A stretch of DNA of 64,000 nucleotides from an uncultured Prevotella sp. (GTDB taxonomy: Bacteria; Bacteroidota; Bacteroidia; Bacteroidales; Bacteroidaceae), in NCBI GenBank assembly GCA_946548065.1, contig CAMNPM010000002.1, positions 1-64,000 of the forward strand, given 5' to 3'. A model generated the notes under the pieces. The model saw only the letters and a list, made by a program, of their open reading frames with translations, did not search any database and was not told the origin of the DNA. Position 1 is the first letter of the stretch; each line of letters opens with the position of its first letter. Both the position numbers and the translations under genes were made by a program. This document shows positions 44,922-53,533 of this stretch, piece after piece.

Positions 44922-46436
44922 TTATTCTTTGAGTCGTTTGAAGGCGCGTCCCATGTAACTGACCAGGTCGCTGGCTACTACGCTCTCCTCGCCCAGCTCG
45001 GCTGCTGCCAGGTCGCCAGCCAGACCATGCAGATAGACTCCTACCATGCAGGCTTCTTGCTGCTTATAGCCTCGGGCCAGCAAACCCGTGATGATGCCAG
45101 TGAGGACATCACCGCTACCGGCTGTCGCCATTCCAGCGTTGCCCGTGGGGTTGAACAGGATGTGTCCGTTAGGCAGGCAGATGGCGGTATAGCGTCCCTT
45201 GAGGACGATGTAGCCCTTGATGCGTTGGGCCAGATTGCGCGCCTTGTTGAGGCGTTCATAGCTGTCAGCAGAATGCCCTTCCAACCTGTCGAGTTCTTTG
45301 GGGTGGGGGGTCATGATGATACCTTGTGGCAGCTGTTGCATCCAGGCACGGTGGTTGGCAAGTATGTTCAGGGCATCGGCATCGACAACAATCGGACACT
45401 GTGTGCGGCGCAGTTGGGAAATCAGTGCTATGGCGGTCTGCTCGCTTTGTCCAAGTCCAGGACCGATGCCTAATGCGTCGAAGTCATCTGTATCTACCGC
45501 CTCGGAGAAGATGGTTTCTTCGTTGCCCGTTTGTAATACTGCCTCAGGAACGGCAGTCTGTAGTATGGCAATATTGCGCCTGGGGGTGTTGACGGTCACC
45601 TTTCCGACGCCCGCCCGCATACAGGCTCGGGCTGCCAAGATGGCCGCGCCAGCCATACAGTAGCTGCCGGCGATGAGCAGTGCGTGGCCCATCTGTCCCT
45701 TATGTGCAAAGGGTGAACGACTGAGGAGCAGTTTGCGAATCTGCTCTTCCTCCACGATGGAATAGGGGGACTCTATATTGTTGATGCCCTCCTGGCTGAG
45801 ACGGATGTCGAGGATGCGGAGCTGTCCGATGAACTGCTGATACTCTGGGAAGAGGAAGACAAGCTTGGGCAGCTGCAGGGTCAGGGTGACATTGGCACGG
45901 ATGACGTTTGCCAGCACGTTGTAAGTATTGTCCTCGTTCATCAGTCCGGAAGGCACGTCAATGCTTACAACCTGCGCGGGGGAGGCGTTGATGTATTTCA
46001 CCAAAGAGGCAAAACCGCCGGCCAAGGGCTTGTTGAGACCAGAGCCGAAGAGCCCGTCGACCACCACCATGTTCTGTTCCAGACGGGGAGGGTCAAACTC
46101 TTCGACCACCTCAATGAAGTTCTGAATACGCTTGATGTCCTTTAAGCGGTCTTTGTTGGCGGAACAGTCAGGAGAGAGCTTGCCGTTGATGTTAAACAGA
46201 TAGACGCTTACTTGATAGTTTTTCTCAGCCAATAGCCGAGCTACCGCCAGCGCATCACCACCGTTATTCCCAGGACCGGCAAAGACAACGAAAGGAGCCG
46301 ATGTGGGATACATATTGGTAATGGCTTGTGTCATTGACTTAGCCGCACGCTCCATCAAATCGAGACTGGGAATAGGCTCGTGTTCGATGGTATATTTGTC
46401 CAGCTCATGTATCTGAGTACTTGTAAATATCTTCAT
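44922..46436 (-). CDS. nnr: Bifunctional NAD(P)HX epimerase / ADP-dependent dehydratase
   Basis: A 504-residue metabolite-repair enzyme. The N-terminal YjeF_N domain (about 1-215) carries VVFAGPGNNGGDALAVARLL and VVDGLFGSGLN, the epimerase core. The C-terminal ADP-dependent dehydratase domain (about 225-500) shows HKGQMGHALLIAGS, GIGPGLGQ, VVDADALNIL, MTPHPKEL and AGSGDVLTGIITGLL. It rescues hydrated NADH and NADPH. Both domains look complete. Divergent from hpt with a 92-bp gap. Confidence 0.92.
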   Translation of the reverse strand: MKIFTSTQIHELDKYTIEHEPIPSLDLMERAAKSMTQAITNMYPTSAPFVVFAGPGNNGGDALAVARLLAEKNYQVSVYLFNINGKLSPDCSANKDRLKDIKRIQNFIEVVEEFDPPRLEQNMVVVDGLFGSGLNKPLAGGFASLVKYINASPAQVVSIDVPSGLMNEDNTYNVLANVIRANVTLTLQLPKLVFLFPEYQQFIGQLRILDIRLSQEGINNIESPYSIVEEEQIRKLLLSRSPFAHKGQMGHALLIAGSYCMAGAAILAARACMRAGVGKVTVNTPRRNIAILQTAVPEAVLQTGNEETIFSEAVDTDDFDALGIGPGLGQSEQTAIALISQLRRTQCPIVVDADALNILANHRAWMQQLPQGIIMTPHPKELDRLEGHSADSYERLNKARNLAQRIKGYIVLKGRYTAICLPNGHILFNPTGNAGMATAGSGDVLTGIITGLLARGYKQQEACMVGVYLHGLAGDLAAAELGEESVVASDLVSYMGRAFKRLKE

Positions 46437-46443
46437 TTGTCTG

Positions 46444-46451
46444 CAAAAATA
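46444..46451 (-). promoter_or_regulatory. -7 element of the NAD(P)HX repair gene
   Basis: Minus strand TATTTTTG, 7 nt before the ATG, again implying an almost leaderless message. Confidence 0.5.
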
Positions 46452-46495
46452 CGAAAAATATGCTAATCTTTGCCTTTTCTTTGCTAAAAATTTAG

Positions 46496-46503
46496 TAATT
46501 TTG
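46496..46503 (+). promoter_or_regulatory. -7 element of hpt
   Basis: TAATTTTG, 25 nt before the ATG at 46529. A TTTG at 46469-46472 is 23 nt upstream, slightly far for a -33 element. Confidence 0.5.
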
Positions 46504-46528
46504 CATCAAATTTTCATTTATATCAAAG

Positions 46529-47068
46529 ATGAGCATCGTAAAAATCAAGGATAAGACGTTTCAAACGTCTATCTCAGCGGCAGAAATCAAGCAACGGGTA
46601 AAGGACTTGGCGGAGCGTATCAACCGTGATATGGCAGGCAAGAATCCGCTCTTCCTGAGTGTGTTGAACGGTGCGTTCATGTTTACTGCCGATTTGCTTC
46701 GCGCCATTACCATCCCCTGCGAGGTGTCGTTTGTGAAGCTGGCATCCTATGAGGGTGTGACATCTACCGGAAAGGTGAAGGAGGTGATAGGGCTTAATGT
46801 CGACATCAGCGGGCGTACCGTCGTTATCCTGGAAGACATCGTTGACACGGGTCACACGATGCGCCAGATGTTGGACTCGTTGCAGACGCGTAATCCGGCT
46901 TCGATACACGTCTGCACACTCTTTGTAAAACCCGACAAGCTGGAGGAAGAAGTGGATATTGACTATGCCGCCTTCTCGATTCCCAACGATTTCATTGTGG
47001 GCTACGGACTGGACTACGACCAGCAGGGACGCAACCTGCCCGAGATTTACACCCTTGTGGAGGGCTAA
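46529..47068 (+). CDS. hpt: Hypoxanthine phosphoribosyltransferase
   Basis: A 179-residue purine salvage enzyme converting hypoxanthine (and perhaps guanine) with PRPP to the nucleotide. The PRPP-binding motif is VVILEDIVDTGHTM (about residues 95-108), and the flexible loop region SYEGVTSTGKV is present. The ending VGYGLDYDQQGRNLPEIYTL is typical. It starts an operon with adk and obg. Confidence 0.93.
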   Translation: MSIVKIKDKTFQTSISAAEIKQRVKDLAERINRDMAGKNPLFLSVLNGAFMFTADLLRAITIPCEVSFVKLASYEGVTSTGKVKEVIGLNVDISGRTVVILEDIVDTGHTMRQMLDSLQTRNPASIHVCTLFVKPDKLEEEVDIDYAAFSIPNDFIVGYGLDYDQQGRNLPEIYTLVEG

Positions 47069-47081
47069 AGACAGAGACGAG

Positions 47082-47222
47082 ATGAGAGAAATAAAACTGC
47101 CACATTTGCCAAGTGATGTTGAAGGGCGCAAGGGCGACCTGCTGACAGACTTGTGGTATACTTGGGACAGGACAGGAAAGGAGACAAAAATTAAACAGGA
47201 TAAACAAGAACAAAGAATAAAA
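47082..47222 (+). other. Open frame continuous with adk
   Basis: Starting at the ATG at 47082, 13 nt after the hpt stop, 47 codons without a stop (opening MREIKLPHLPSDVEG) run in frame straight into the adk start at 47223. This could be an N-terminal extension of adenylate kinase, or merely an untranslated spacer. Composition resembles the flanking coding sequence. Confidence 0.4.
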
Positions 47223-47795
47223 ATGAAGAACATTGTAATTTTCGGTGCTCCCGGTTCAGGAAAGGGAACACAAAGTGACTTGCTGATAGAGCATTATGGA
47301 CTGGGACATATCTCGACGGGCGACGTGCTGCGTAACGAGATCAAGAAGGGTACGGAGCTGGGTAAGACGGCTCAGAGCTATATCGACAAGGGTAATCTGA
47401 TTCCCGATGAGTTGATGATTAGCATCCTTGCCAATGTATATGATGCGTACGGACGCGGACACAAAGGTGTCATCTTTGATGGTTTCCCCCGTACCATCCC
47501 ACAGGCCGAGGCCCTGAAGAAAATGTTGGACGAGCGCGGCGACAAGGTGGCAGCCATGCTGGAGCTGGATGTGCCTGAGGACGAGCTGATGACGAGACTT
47601 ATCAAGCGTGGTAAAGACAGCGGACGCGCTGACGACAACGAAGAGACTATCAAGAAACGTCTGGTGGTGTATCACTCGCAGACCCAGCCGCTCATTGAAT
47701 GGTACAAGAAAGAAGGCCTGCACTACCATATTAACGGATTAGGCACACTGGAGCGTATCTTCAGTGATATTCAGAAAGTAATAGATAACCTGTAA
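47223..47795 (+). CDS. adk: Adenylate kinase
   Basis: A 190-residue enzyme interconverting ATP plus AMP and 2 ADP. P-loop GAPGSGKGTQSD, AMP-binding HISTGDVLRNEI and FDGFPRTIPQAEAL are all in place. The LID is short (KDSGRADDNEETIKKR) without zinc cysteines, as in other short-form enzymes. The family N-terminus begins at MKNIVIFGAPG, so I annotate 47223; the track start at 46959 lies inside hpt, and an intermediate ATG at 47082 is discussed separately. obg begins immediately after the stop. Confidence 0.94.
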   Translation: MKNIVIFGAPGSGKGTQSDLLIEHYGLGHISTGDVLRNEIKKGTELGKTAQSYIDKGNLIPDELMISILANVYDAYGRGHKGVIFDGFPRTIPQAEALKKMLDERGDKVAAMLELDVPEDELMTRLIKRGKDSGRADDNEETIKKRLVVYHSQTQPLIEWYKKEGLHYHINGLGTLERIFSDIQKVIDNL

Positions 47796-48965
47796 ATGGA
47801 ATCCAACTTCGTAGACTACGTCAAGATTATGTGCCGTTCGGGCAAAGGCGGACGCGGGTCGATGCACCTGCGCCATGTGAAGTACAACCCGAACGGAGGT
47901 CCTGATGGCGGCGACGGTGGCAAGGGAGGCAGTATCATCCTGCGGGGCAACCATAACTACTGGACGTTGCTGCACCTGAAATACGAGCGTCATATCTTTG
48001 CTGAGCATGGTGGCAATGGCGGAAAGGACAAGTGTCATGGTACTGACGGCAAGGATGTGTATATCGACGTGCCTTGCGGTACGGTGGTCTACGATGCCGA
48101 GACGGGTAAGTATGTCTGCGATGTCACCTATGACGGGCAGGAGGTGGTGCTGCTGAAGGGCGGACGAGGCGGACTGGGCAACTTCCAGTTCCGCACGGCT
48201 ACCAACCAGGCTCCCCGCTATGCCCAGCCCGGTGAACCCATGCAGGAGATGACCATCATCCTGGAGCTGAAACTGCTGGCTGATGTCGGACTGGTGGGAT
48301 TCCCCAATGCCGGCAAGTCGACGCTGCTCTCGTCATTGTCGAATGCCCGCCCGAAGATAGCCAACTATCCCTTTACCACGATGGAACCCTCGCTGGGTAT
48401 TGTGGGCTATCGCGACAACAAGTCGTTCGTGATGGCTGATATTCCCGGTATCATCGAAGGTGCATCAGAGGGCAAGGGCCTTGGACTTCGTTTCCTGCGC
48501 CATATTGAGCGCAACTCACTGCTGCTGTTTATGGTGCCAGGCGATACGGACGATATCAAGCGCGAGTACGAGATACTGCTCAATGAGCTACGCCAGTTTA
48601 ATCCCGAGATGCTGGACAAGCACCGTGTGCTGGCCATCACCAAGTGCGACCTGCTGGACGACGAGCTGATAGAGATGCTGCGCGAGACGCTGCCTCAGGA
48701 TCTGCCTTGTGTCTTTATCTCGGCTGTGGCCAACAAGGGTCTTGACGAGCTGAAAGATGTGCTGTGGCGAGAGCTGAATGCGGAAAGCAATAAGCTGGCT
48801 GCTGTGTTGGCGGAGGACAGTCTGGTGCATCGCGACAAGGATATGACGCGCTTTGCAGAGGAACTGGCCGACGAAGGCGAGGATGAGGATATCGAATACG
48901 TAGACGGAGAAGAGATAGAAGACCTGGAAGACTATGACGACTTTGAGTACGAAGAAGGTGAATAG
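47796..48965 (+). CDS. obgE: Ribosome-associated GTPase Obg
   Basis: A 389-residue GTPase. The glycine-rich OBG domain is clear ([40 protein letters not shown]), then G1 [18 protein letters not shown] and TKCD. The C-terminus is highly acidic ([26 protein letters not shown]). Obg acts in 50S assembly and stringent response. It starts directly at the adk stop and its end overlaps pgeF by 32 bp. Confidence 0.95.
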   Translation: MESNFVDYVKIMCRSGKGGRGSMHLRHVKYNPNGGPDGGDGGKGGSIILRGNHNYWTLLHLKYERHIFAEHGGNGGKDKCHGTDGKDVYIDVPCGTVVYDAETGKYVCDVTYDGQEVVLLKGGRGGLGNFQFRTATNQAPRYAQPGEPMQEMTIILELKLLADVGLVGFPNAGKSTLLSSLSNARPKIANYPFTTMEPSLGIVGYRDNKSFVMADIPGIIEGASEGKGLGLRFLRHIERNSLLLFMVPGDTDDIKREYEILLNELRQFNPEMLDKHRVLAITKCDLLDDELIEMLRETLPQDLPCVFISAVANKGLDELKDVLWRELNAESNKLAAVLAEDSLVHRDKDMTRFAEELADEGEDEDIEYVDGEEIEDLEDYDDFEYEEGE

Positions 48966-49707
48966 TCCGCAGCTTACGTTTTATGATATGGGTGCTGATG
49001 TAGTAGCTTTCAGCACTACGCGAGAGGGAGGATGCAGTATAGGAAACTATGCTGCATTCAACATCAATAACTACTGCGGTGATTCTCCGGCACATATTGC
49101 AGAAAACCGCCGTTTGCTGAGCGAGCTTCTTGGCATATCTTCTCAGCATATCATCATGCCCCATCAGACTCACGGAACTACTGTAGCGCGTGTTGACGGT
49201 CCTCCTGCGGCAACGCTTGAAGCCACCGATGCGCTTATGACGGACTGCCCCGGACTGTGCATCGGGGTGAGCACTGCCGATTGTATACCTATTTTATTAT
49301 ATGATGCGCAGCATCGTGCGGTGTGTGCTATCCATGCGGGATGGCGGGGAACGGTGAAACGTATTGTCCGGCAGGCGGTGCGTTCTATGTGTGACGCCTA
49401 TGGCTCTGATGCTTCTCAGCTGCGGGCTGTCGTTGGGCCGGGCATCTCCCTGGAGGGCTTTGAGGTTGGCGATGAGGTGTATCTGCAGTTTGCTGAGGCG
49501 GGCTTTGACATGGGCTGTATAGCCCGTCGATACGAGAAGTGGCACATCGACTTGCCGTTGTGCAACAGTCTGCAGCTTCAGGAAGAGGGCGTCAAGGATA
49601 TCCAGCTGTCGGGCATTTGTACCTACCGGCAGTATGACCGCTATTTCTCAGCCCGCAGATTAGGGATACAGTCTGGTAGGATATTTACTGGTGTTATGTT
49701 AAAGTAG
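48934..49707 (+). CDS. pgeF: Peptidoglycan editing factor PgeF / laccase-domain protein
   Basis: A 257-residue member of the YfiH/PgeF (DUF152) family. The metal or catalytic residues appear in [14 protein letters not shown], the Cys of [12 protein letters not shown] and the His of [12 protein letters not shown]. The family hydrolyses or edits UDP-MurNAc precursors containing L-Ser, or acts on purine nucleosides; which applies here is not visible. The start overlaps obg by 32 bp, in another frame; a later in-frame Met ([12 protein letters not shown]) would be too short to keep the N-terminal strand. Confidence 0.88.
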   Translation: MTTLSTKKVNSPQLTFYDMGADVVAFSTTREGGCSIGNYAAFNINNYCGDSPAHIAENRRLLSELLGISSQHIIMPHQTHGTTVARVDGPPAATLEATDALMTDCPGLCIGVSTADCIPILLYDAQHRAVCAIHAGWRGTVKRIVRQAVRSMCDAYGSDASQLRAVVGPGISLEGFEVGDEVYLQFAEAGFDMGCIARRYEKWHIDLPLCNSLQLQEEGVKDIQLSGICTYRQYDRYFSARRLGIQSGRIFTGVMLK

Positions 49708-49710
49708 ACA

Positions 49711-50244
49711 ATGATGATGAAGATAAAAACTCTATTTGCATTAGTTTCGTTTCTTCTAACCCTGACTGGTTGTGCTCAGGCAAAATATCTGTCAAAGGAC
49801 GGACTGCGCGACAGCAGTCAGTGGTGGGCCTATCCGCTGCCGGGTGCGAAGGTTATCTCACCCTTTGGCGGAGGCCGTCACCATTCGGGCACAGACATCA
49901 AGACCAAGCCAAACGACCCCATCCTGGCTGCCTTTGATGGCGAGGTGGTCTTCTCTGCCAAGTATGGTGGCTATGGCAATCTGATTCGCATCAAGCATCC
50001 TTGTGGACTGGAGACGTACTATAGCCATAATTCCAAGAACCTGGTGAAGGTGGGCGATTATGTGAGGGCCGGACAGGTGATAGCTCTGACAGGTCGTACG
50101 GGGCGTGCCTCTACCGAGCACTTGCATTTCGAGACCCGTATAAATGGTAAGGCCATCAACTCCAACAAGTTTTTCGACCACGCCAGTCACACCATACGTC
50201 TCAAGGCCTTCAAGATGACCCGCGACGGTTATGTGGTCAGGTGA
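49711..50244 (+). CDS. M23-family peptidase lipoprotein
   Basis: A 177-residue lipoprotein (lipobox LTGC). The LytM domain carries HHSGTDIKTK, YYSHNSKN and HLHFETRING. The zinc pattern HxxxD and HxH is present, so a peptidoglycan endopeptidase activity is plausible. It lies 3 bp after pgeF, so both are probably in one envelope-linked operon. Any of the three leading Met codons may start translation. Confidence 0.88.
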   Translation: MMMKIKTLFALVSFLLTLTGCAQAKYLSKDGLRDSSQWWAYPLPGAKVISPFGGGRHHSGTDIKTKPNDPILAAFDGEVVFSAKYGGYGNLIRIKHPCGLETYYSHNSKNLVKVGDYVRAGQVIALTGRTGRASTEHLHFETRINGKAINSNKFFDHASHTIRLKAFKMTRDGYVVR

Positions 50245-50267
50245 CGGAGCTGGTGAATACGGAAATC

Positions 50268-50302
50268 AAAACGGGGAACATCCACACGATGTTCCCCGTT
50301 TT
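50268..50302. terminator. Bidirectional terminator between the two M23 genes
   Basis: AAAACGGGGAACAT and its exact reverse complement (50289-50302) form a 14-bp stem with a 7-nt loop, with T runs on both strands. Confidence 0.9.
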
Positions 50303-50350
50303 ATAATATGAGGCTTAACTTCTTGCTTCTTGACGATTCAGAAAGTTATA

Positions 50351-51292
50351 TTAATTGAACTTCAGTATTTGGCCAGCTTTCAGCTTGGCATTCTTCTTCA
50401 GGTGGTTCAGCTTCATGATGGCCTGCACCGTTGTTCCACGATAGCGAGCTATCGAGTAGAGTGTCTCGCCTCGCTTCACCTTGTGGAAGCGGGTTTCCTG
50501 AGCATACGATGCTGCGGGGGCTGCTGTGGCCAGCTCTACCTCGTCGTCGCTGTCGATAGATCCGAAGCTTACGCCATTGACACCGCGCAGGCGGGTTGCT
50601 ACGACAGATTCTTTCTGGTAGCTCGATTTGCGGAACATATAATAGTCGTCTACTACGTCCTGATTGCGGAAGTCGAACATCAAGGCTGGGTTTAGGGCTA
50701 CACCGCAGAGGCGTGTCTCGAAGTGCAGGTGAGAACCAGTACTGCGCCCCGTGTTGCCACCGAGTCCGATGGGATCGCCAGCGCGAACTTCCTGGTCTTC
50801 TACTACCAGCTGTTTTGACATGTGAGCGTAATATGTCTCCAGTCCGTTGTCGTGGCGGATGACAACATACTTGCCGTAGCCGCGGCCTTCGTAGCGTACT
50901 ACGCGCACCTTGCCTGCGAAGGCTGCACGGATGGTATCGCCAATATATACCTTGATGTCCAGCCCTTTGTGCTGGCGGTGCCAGCGGGGACCGAAGTTTG
51001 AGGTCAGCACACGGCTGGTTGTGGGCATGCAGAAATCCTTCAGCGAGATGCGGAAGGAGTCGGGCAGTTCCGTCACGCGACTGTGGGCATGCATATTGTC
51101 CCAGTCGTCGTAAAGGTCGGCGGAGGGAGAGTCGTAGCTTTCAATCTCTATCAGTCGGTGCAGTGCTACACTGTCGACTGCTTTCATTCTTCTGTCAATA
51201 GGTGCCTGACGTGCCAATAGGTCCTGTCCCATAGTAGGAAGTGTACTTATCGTTGCAAGTGCCAAGAATGCAATCTTATTTAATATCTTCAT
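50351..51292 (-). CDS. M23 peptidase with C-terminal LysM domain
   Basis: A 313-residue exported protein (signal ending LPTMG-QD). The LytM domain (about 90-215) has HRQHKGLDIKVY, YYAHMSKQ and HLHFETRLC, giving the zinc ligands. A LysM domain closes the protein (about 265-313: HKVKRGETLYSIARYRGTTVQAIMKLNHLKKNAKLKAGQIL). It would bind peptidoglycan and cut cross-links. Its own promoter lies at 51351-51380 and the 3' end meets the other M23 gene at a shared terminator. Confidence 0.92.
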   Translation of the reverse strand: MKILNKIAFLALATISTLPTMGQDLLARQAPIDRRMKAVDSVALHRLIEIESYDSPSADLYDDWDNMHAHSRVTELPDSFRISLKDFCMPTTSRVLTSNFGPRWHRQHKGLDIKVYIGDTIRAAFAGKVRVVRYEGRGYGKYVVIRHDNGLETYYAHMSKQLVVEDQEVRAGDPIGLGGNTGRSTGSHLHFETRLCGVALNPALMFDFRNQDVVDDYYMFRKSSYQKESVVATRLRGVNGVSFGSIDSDDEVELATAAPAASYAQETRFHKVKRGETLYSIARYRGTTVQAIMKLNHLKKNAKLKAGQILKFN

Positions 51293-51350
51293 TACTAATT
51301 GTATTGGGTTCGGTTCTAATTATTCATTCCGTTATGTAAACAGAACGATG

Positions 51351-51380
51351 CAAAGGTACTAAAAATTTTGCAAAGGACAA
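51351..51380 (-). promoter_or_regulatory. Promoter of the LysM-M23 gene
   Basis: Minus-strand TTG (51378-51380) and TACCTTTG (51351-51358), spacing 19 nt, with a leader of about 52 nt. Confidence 0.7.
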
Positions 51381-51427
51381 GAACATTAACACTCTTTTTG
51401 TGTGTTTTAACACTTATCGCGGGTTAT

Positions 51428-53533
51428 TTAAGAAATAACGCCCCAGTTGATGTTGGTTTTGCGTAACTCGCGTAACCTTTTCCAGAGTACGGCATATCGC
51501 TCTGAGTTGCACAGGGGGTCGTCGTCGATGATGGCCTGTGCTTCGTCGCGCGCCATCTGTACCAGTTGTCCGTCGCGGGCTATGTCGGCTATTTTCAGGT
51601 CGAAGGCCATGCCGCTCTGCTGGGTTCCTTCCAGGTCGCCGGGTCCGCGCAGCTTCAGGTCGGCTTCGGCAATGCGGAAGCCGTCGTTGGTCTGGCACAT
51701 GATGTCGATGCGCTTGCGGGTGTCTTCTGCCAGCTTGTAGTTGGTGACGAGGATGCAGTACGACTGTTCGGCACCTCGCCCCACGCGTCCTCTGAGCTGG
51801 TGGAGCTGTGATAGTCCGAAGCGCTGTGCTTCGAGGATGACCATGACCGAGGCGTTGGGTACGTTGACGCCTACCTCGATGACGGTGGTGGCTACGAGTA
51901 TCTGGGTCTCTCCGCTGACGAACTTCTGCATCTCAACTTCCTTCTCGGCAGGTTTCATCTTGCCGTGTACCTTGCTGAGGCGGAACTCGGGGAATACCTG
52001 TCTGAGGACTTCGAAGCCGTCTTCCAGATTCTTGAGGTCAATCTTCTCGCTTTCCTCGATGAGGGGGAAGACGATGTATACCTGTCGTCCCATGTTGATT
52101 TGCTTGCGCAGTCCATCGTAGAGCGTGGGCATGGAGCGGTCGTAGACGTGCTGTGTGAGGACGGGTTTGCGTCCGGGCGGCAGTTCGTCGATGACGCTGA
52201 CGTCCAAGTCGCCATACAGCGTCATGGCCAGTGTGCGTGGGATGGGTGTGGCGGTCATGACCAATACGTGCGGTGGGTTCTGGCTCTTGCTCCAGAGCTT
52301 GGCGCGCTGGGCCACGCCGAAGCGGTGCTGCTCGTCGACGACCACCATGCCCAGTCGGGCAAACTGCACGGTGTCTTCGATGACGGCGTGTGTGCCTACA
52401 AGTATCTGTACAGTCCCGTCGAGCAGTCCGTCGAGCACCTCTTGTCGGCGTTTTCCCTTGACGATGCCCGTCAGCAGTGCCACGCGGATGTCCATGCCAC
52501 GTAGGAAGTCCATGATGGTCTGCAGGTGTTGCTCGGCCAGTATCTCCGTAGGTGCCATGATGCATGCCTGGTAGCCGTTGTCCAGGGCGATGAGCATGGA
52601 CATGAGTGCCACGAGTGTCTTGCCCGAGCCTACGTCGCCCTGCAGCAGTCGGTTCATCTGTCGTCCGCTGCCCATGTCGCGGCGTATTTCGCGAATGACG
52701 CGCTTCTGTGCTTCTGTCAGAGGGAAGGGCAGGTGCTGCGAGTAGAAGTCGTTGAAGTGGTCGCCCACCTTTGCGAAGACGTAGCCGCGATATTTGCGTC
52801 GCTGGTCGCTCGCGTACCTTAATATATTAAGCTGAACGTAGAACAGTTCCTCGAACTTCAGCCTGACTCGGGCGCGCTCCAGCTCCTTGGCGTTCTGTGG
52901 ATAGTGTATCTTGCGCAGGGCATCGTCGCGCGACATCAGGTTCAGCTTCTGCGTGATATAGTCGGGCAGCGTCTCAGCCACGGGCTCTTTCAGTACGCCG
53001 AGCAGCGTCTTGGTGAGCCGTTCGAGGGCGCGGCTGTTGAGCCCCGCCTTCTTCATCTTCTCGCTGGTGTTGTAGTAGGGTTGCATGCCCATGGCCGAGA
53101 GTTCCAGCTTGCTGGCATCGTCGATGTCTGGGTGGGTGACGTTGATGCGTCCGTTGTAGACGTTGGGTCGTCCGAAGACGATGTACTCCGTGCCGATCTT
53201 GTACTGTTGTATGGCATATTTGCCTCCGTTGAACCACGTGAGGTCCATCACCTTCCCGCTGCCATCGGTGAAGTGGGCCACCACACGCTCCTTGCGGGCG
53301 CTCATCTTGAAGGTCTCGAACGAGAGGATGCGGCCCTTCACCTGTACGAAGGGCATGTCGCCCGTCAGCTCGCGGATGCTGTAGAGCCGCGAGCGGTCTA
53401 CGTGCTTGTAGGGGTAATACTGCAACAGGTCGCCGTAGGTCTGGATGCCCAGTTCCTCGCTGAGCATCTTCTTGCGCTGGGGGCCTACCCCCGGCAGATA
53501 TTGCAGGTCTTGTTGCAGGATGTTGTCAGTCAT
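51428..53533 (-). CDS. recG: ATP-dependent DNA helicase RecG
   Basis: A 701-residue replication-fork helicase. The OB-fold wedge domain precedes the motor. Motif I is LLQGDVGSGKTLVALMSM, motif II VVDEQHRFGVAQR, motif VI QLRGRVGRG, and MTATPIPRTLAM is conserved. I chose the ATG at 53533 (MTDNILQQDLQYLPG); the track start at 53896 would add 121 low-complexity residues inside the phosphatase gene. The start overlaps that gene's stop by 4 bp. Confidence 0.95.
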   Translation of the reverse strand: MTDNILQQDLQYLPGVGPQRKKMLSEELGIQTYGDLLQYYPYKHVDRSRLYSIRELTGDMPFVQVKGRILSFETFKMSARKERVVAHFTDGSGKVMDLTWFNGGKYAIQQYKIGTEYIVFGRPNVYNGRINVTHPDIDDASKLELSAMGMQPYYNTSEKMKKAGLNSRALERLTKTLLGVLKEPVAETLPDYITQKLNLMSRDDALRKIHYPQNAKELERARVRLKFEELFYVQLNILRYASDQRRKYRGYVFAKVGDHFNDFYSQHLPFPLTEAQKRVIREIRRDMGSGRQMNRLLQGDVGSGKTLVALMSMLIALDNGYQACIMAPTEILAEQHLQTIMDFLRGMDIRVALLTGIVKGKRRQEVLDGLLDGTVQILVGTHAVIEDTVQFARLGMVVVDEQHRFGVAQRAKLWSKSQNPPHVLVMTATPIPRTLAMTLYGDLDVSVIDELPPGRKPVLTQHVYDRSMPTLYDGLRKQINMGRQVYIVFPLIEESEKIDLKNLEDGFEVLRQVFPEFRLSKVHGKMKPAEKEVEMQKFVSGETQILVATTVIEVGVNVPNASVMVILEAQRFGLSQLHQLRGRVGRGAEQSYCILVTNYKLAEDTRKRIDIMCQTNDGFRIAEADLKLRGPGDLEGTQQSGMAFDLKIADIARDGQLVQMARDEAQAIIDDDPLCNSERYAVLWKRLRELRKTNINWGVIS

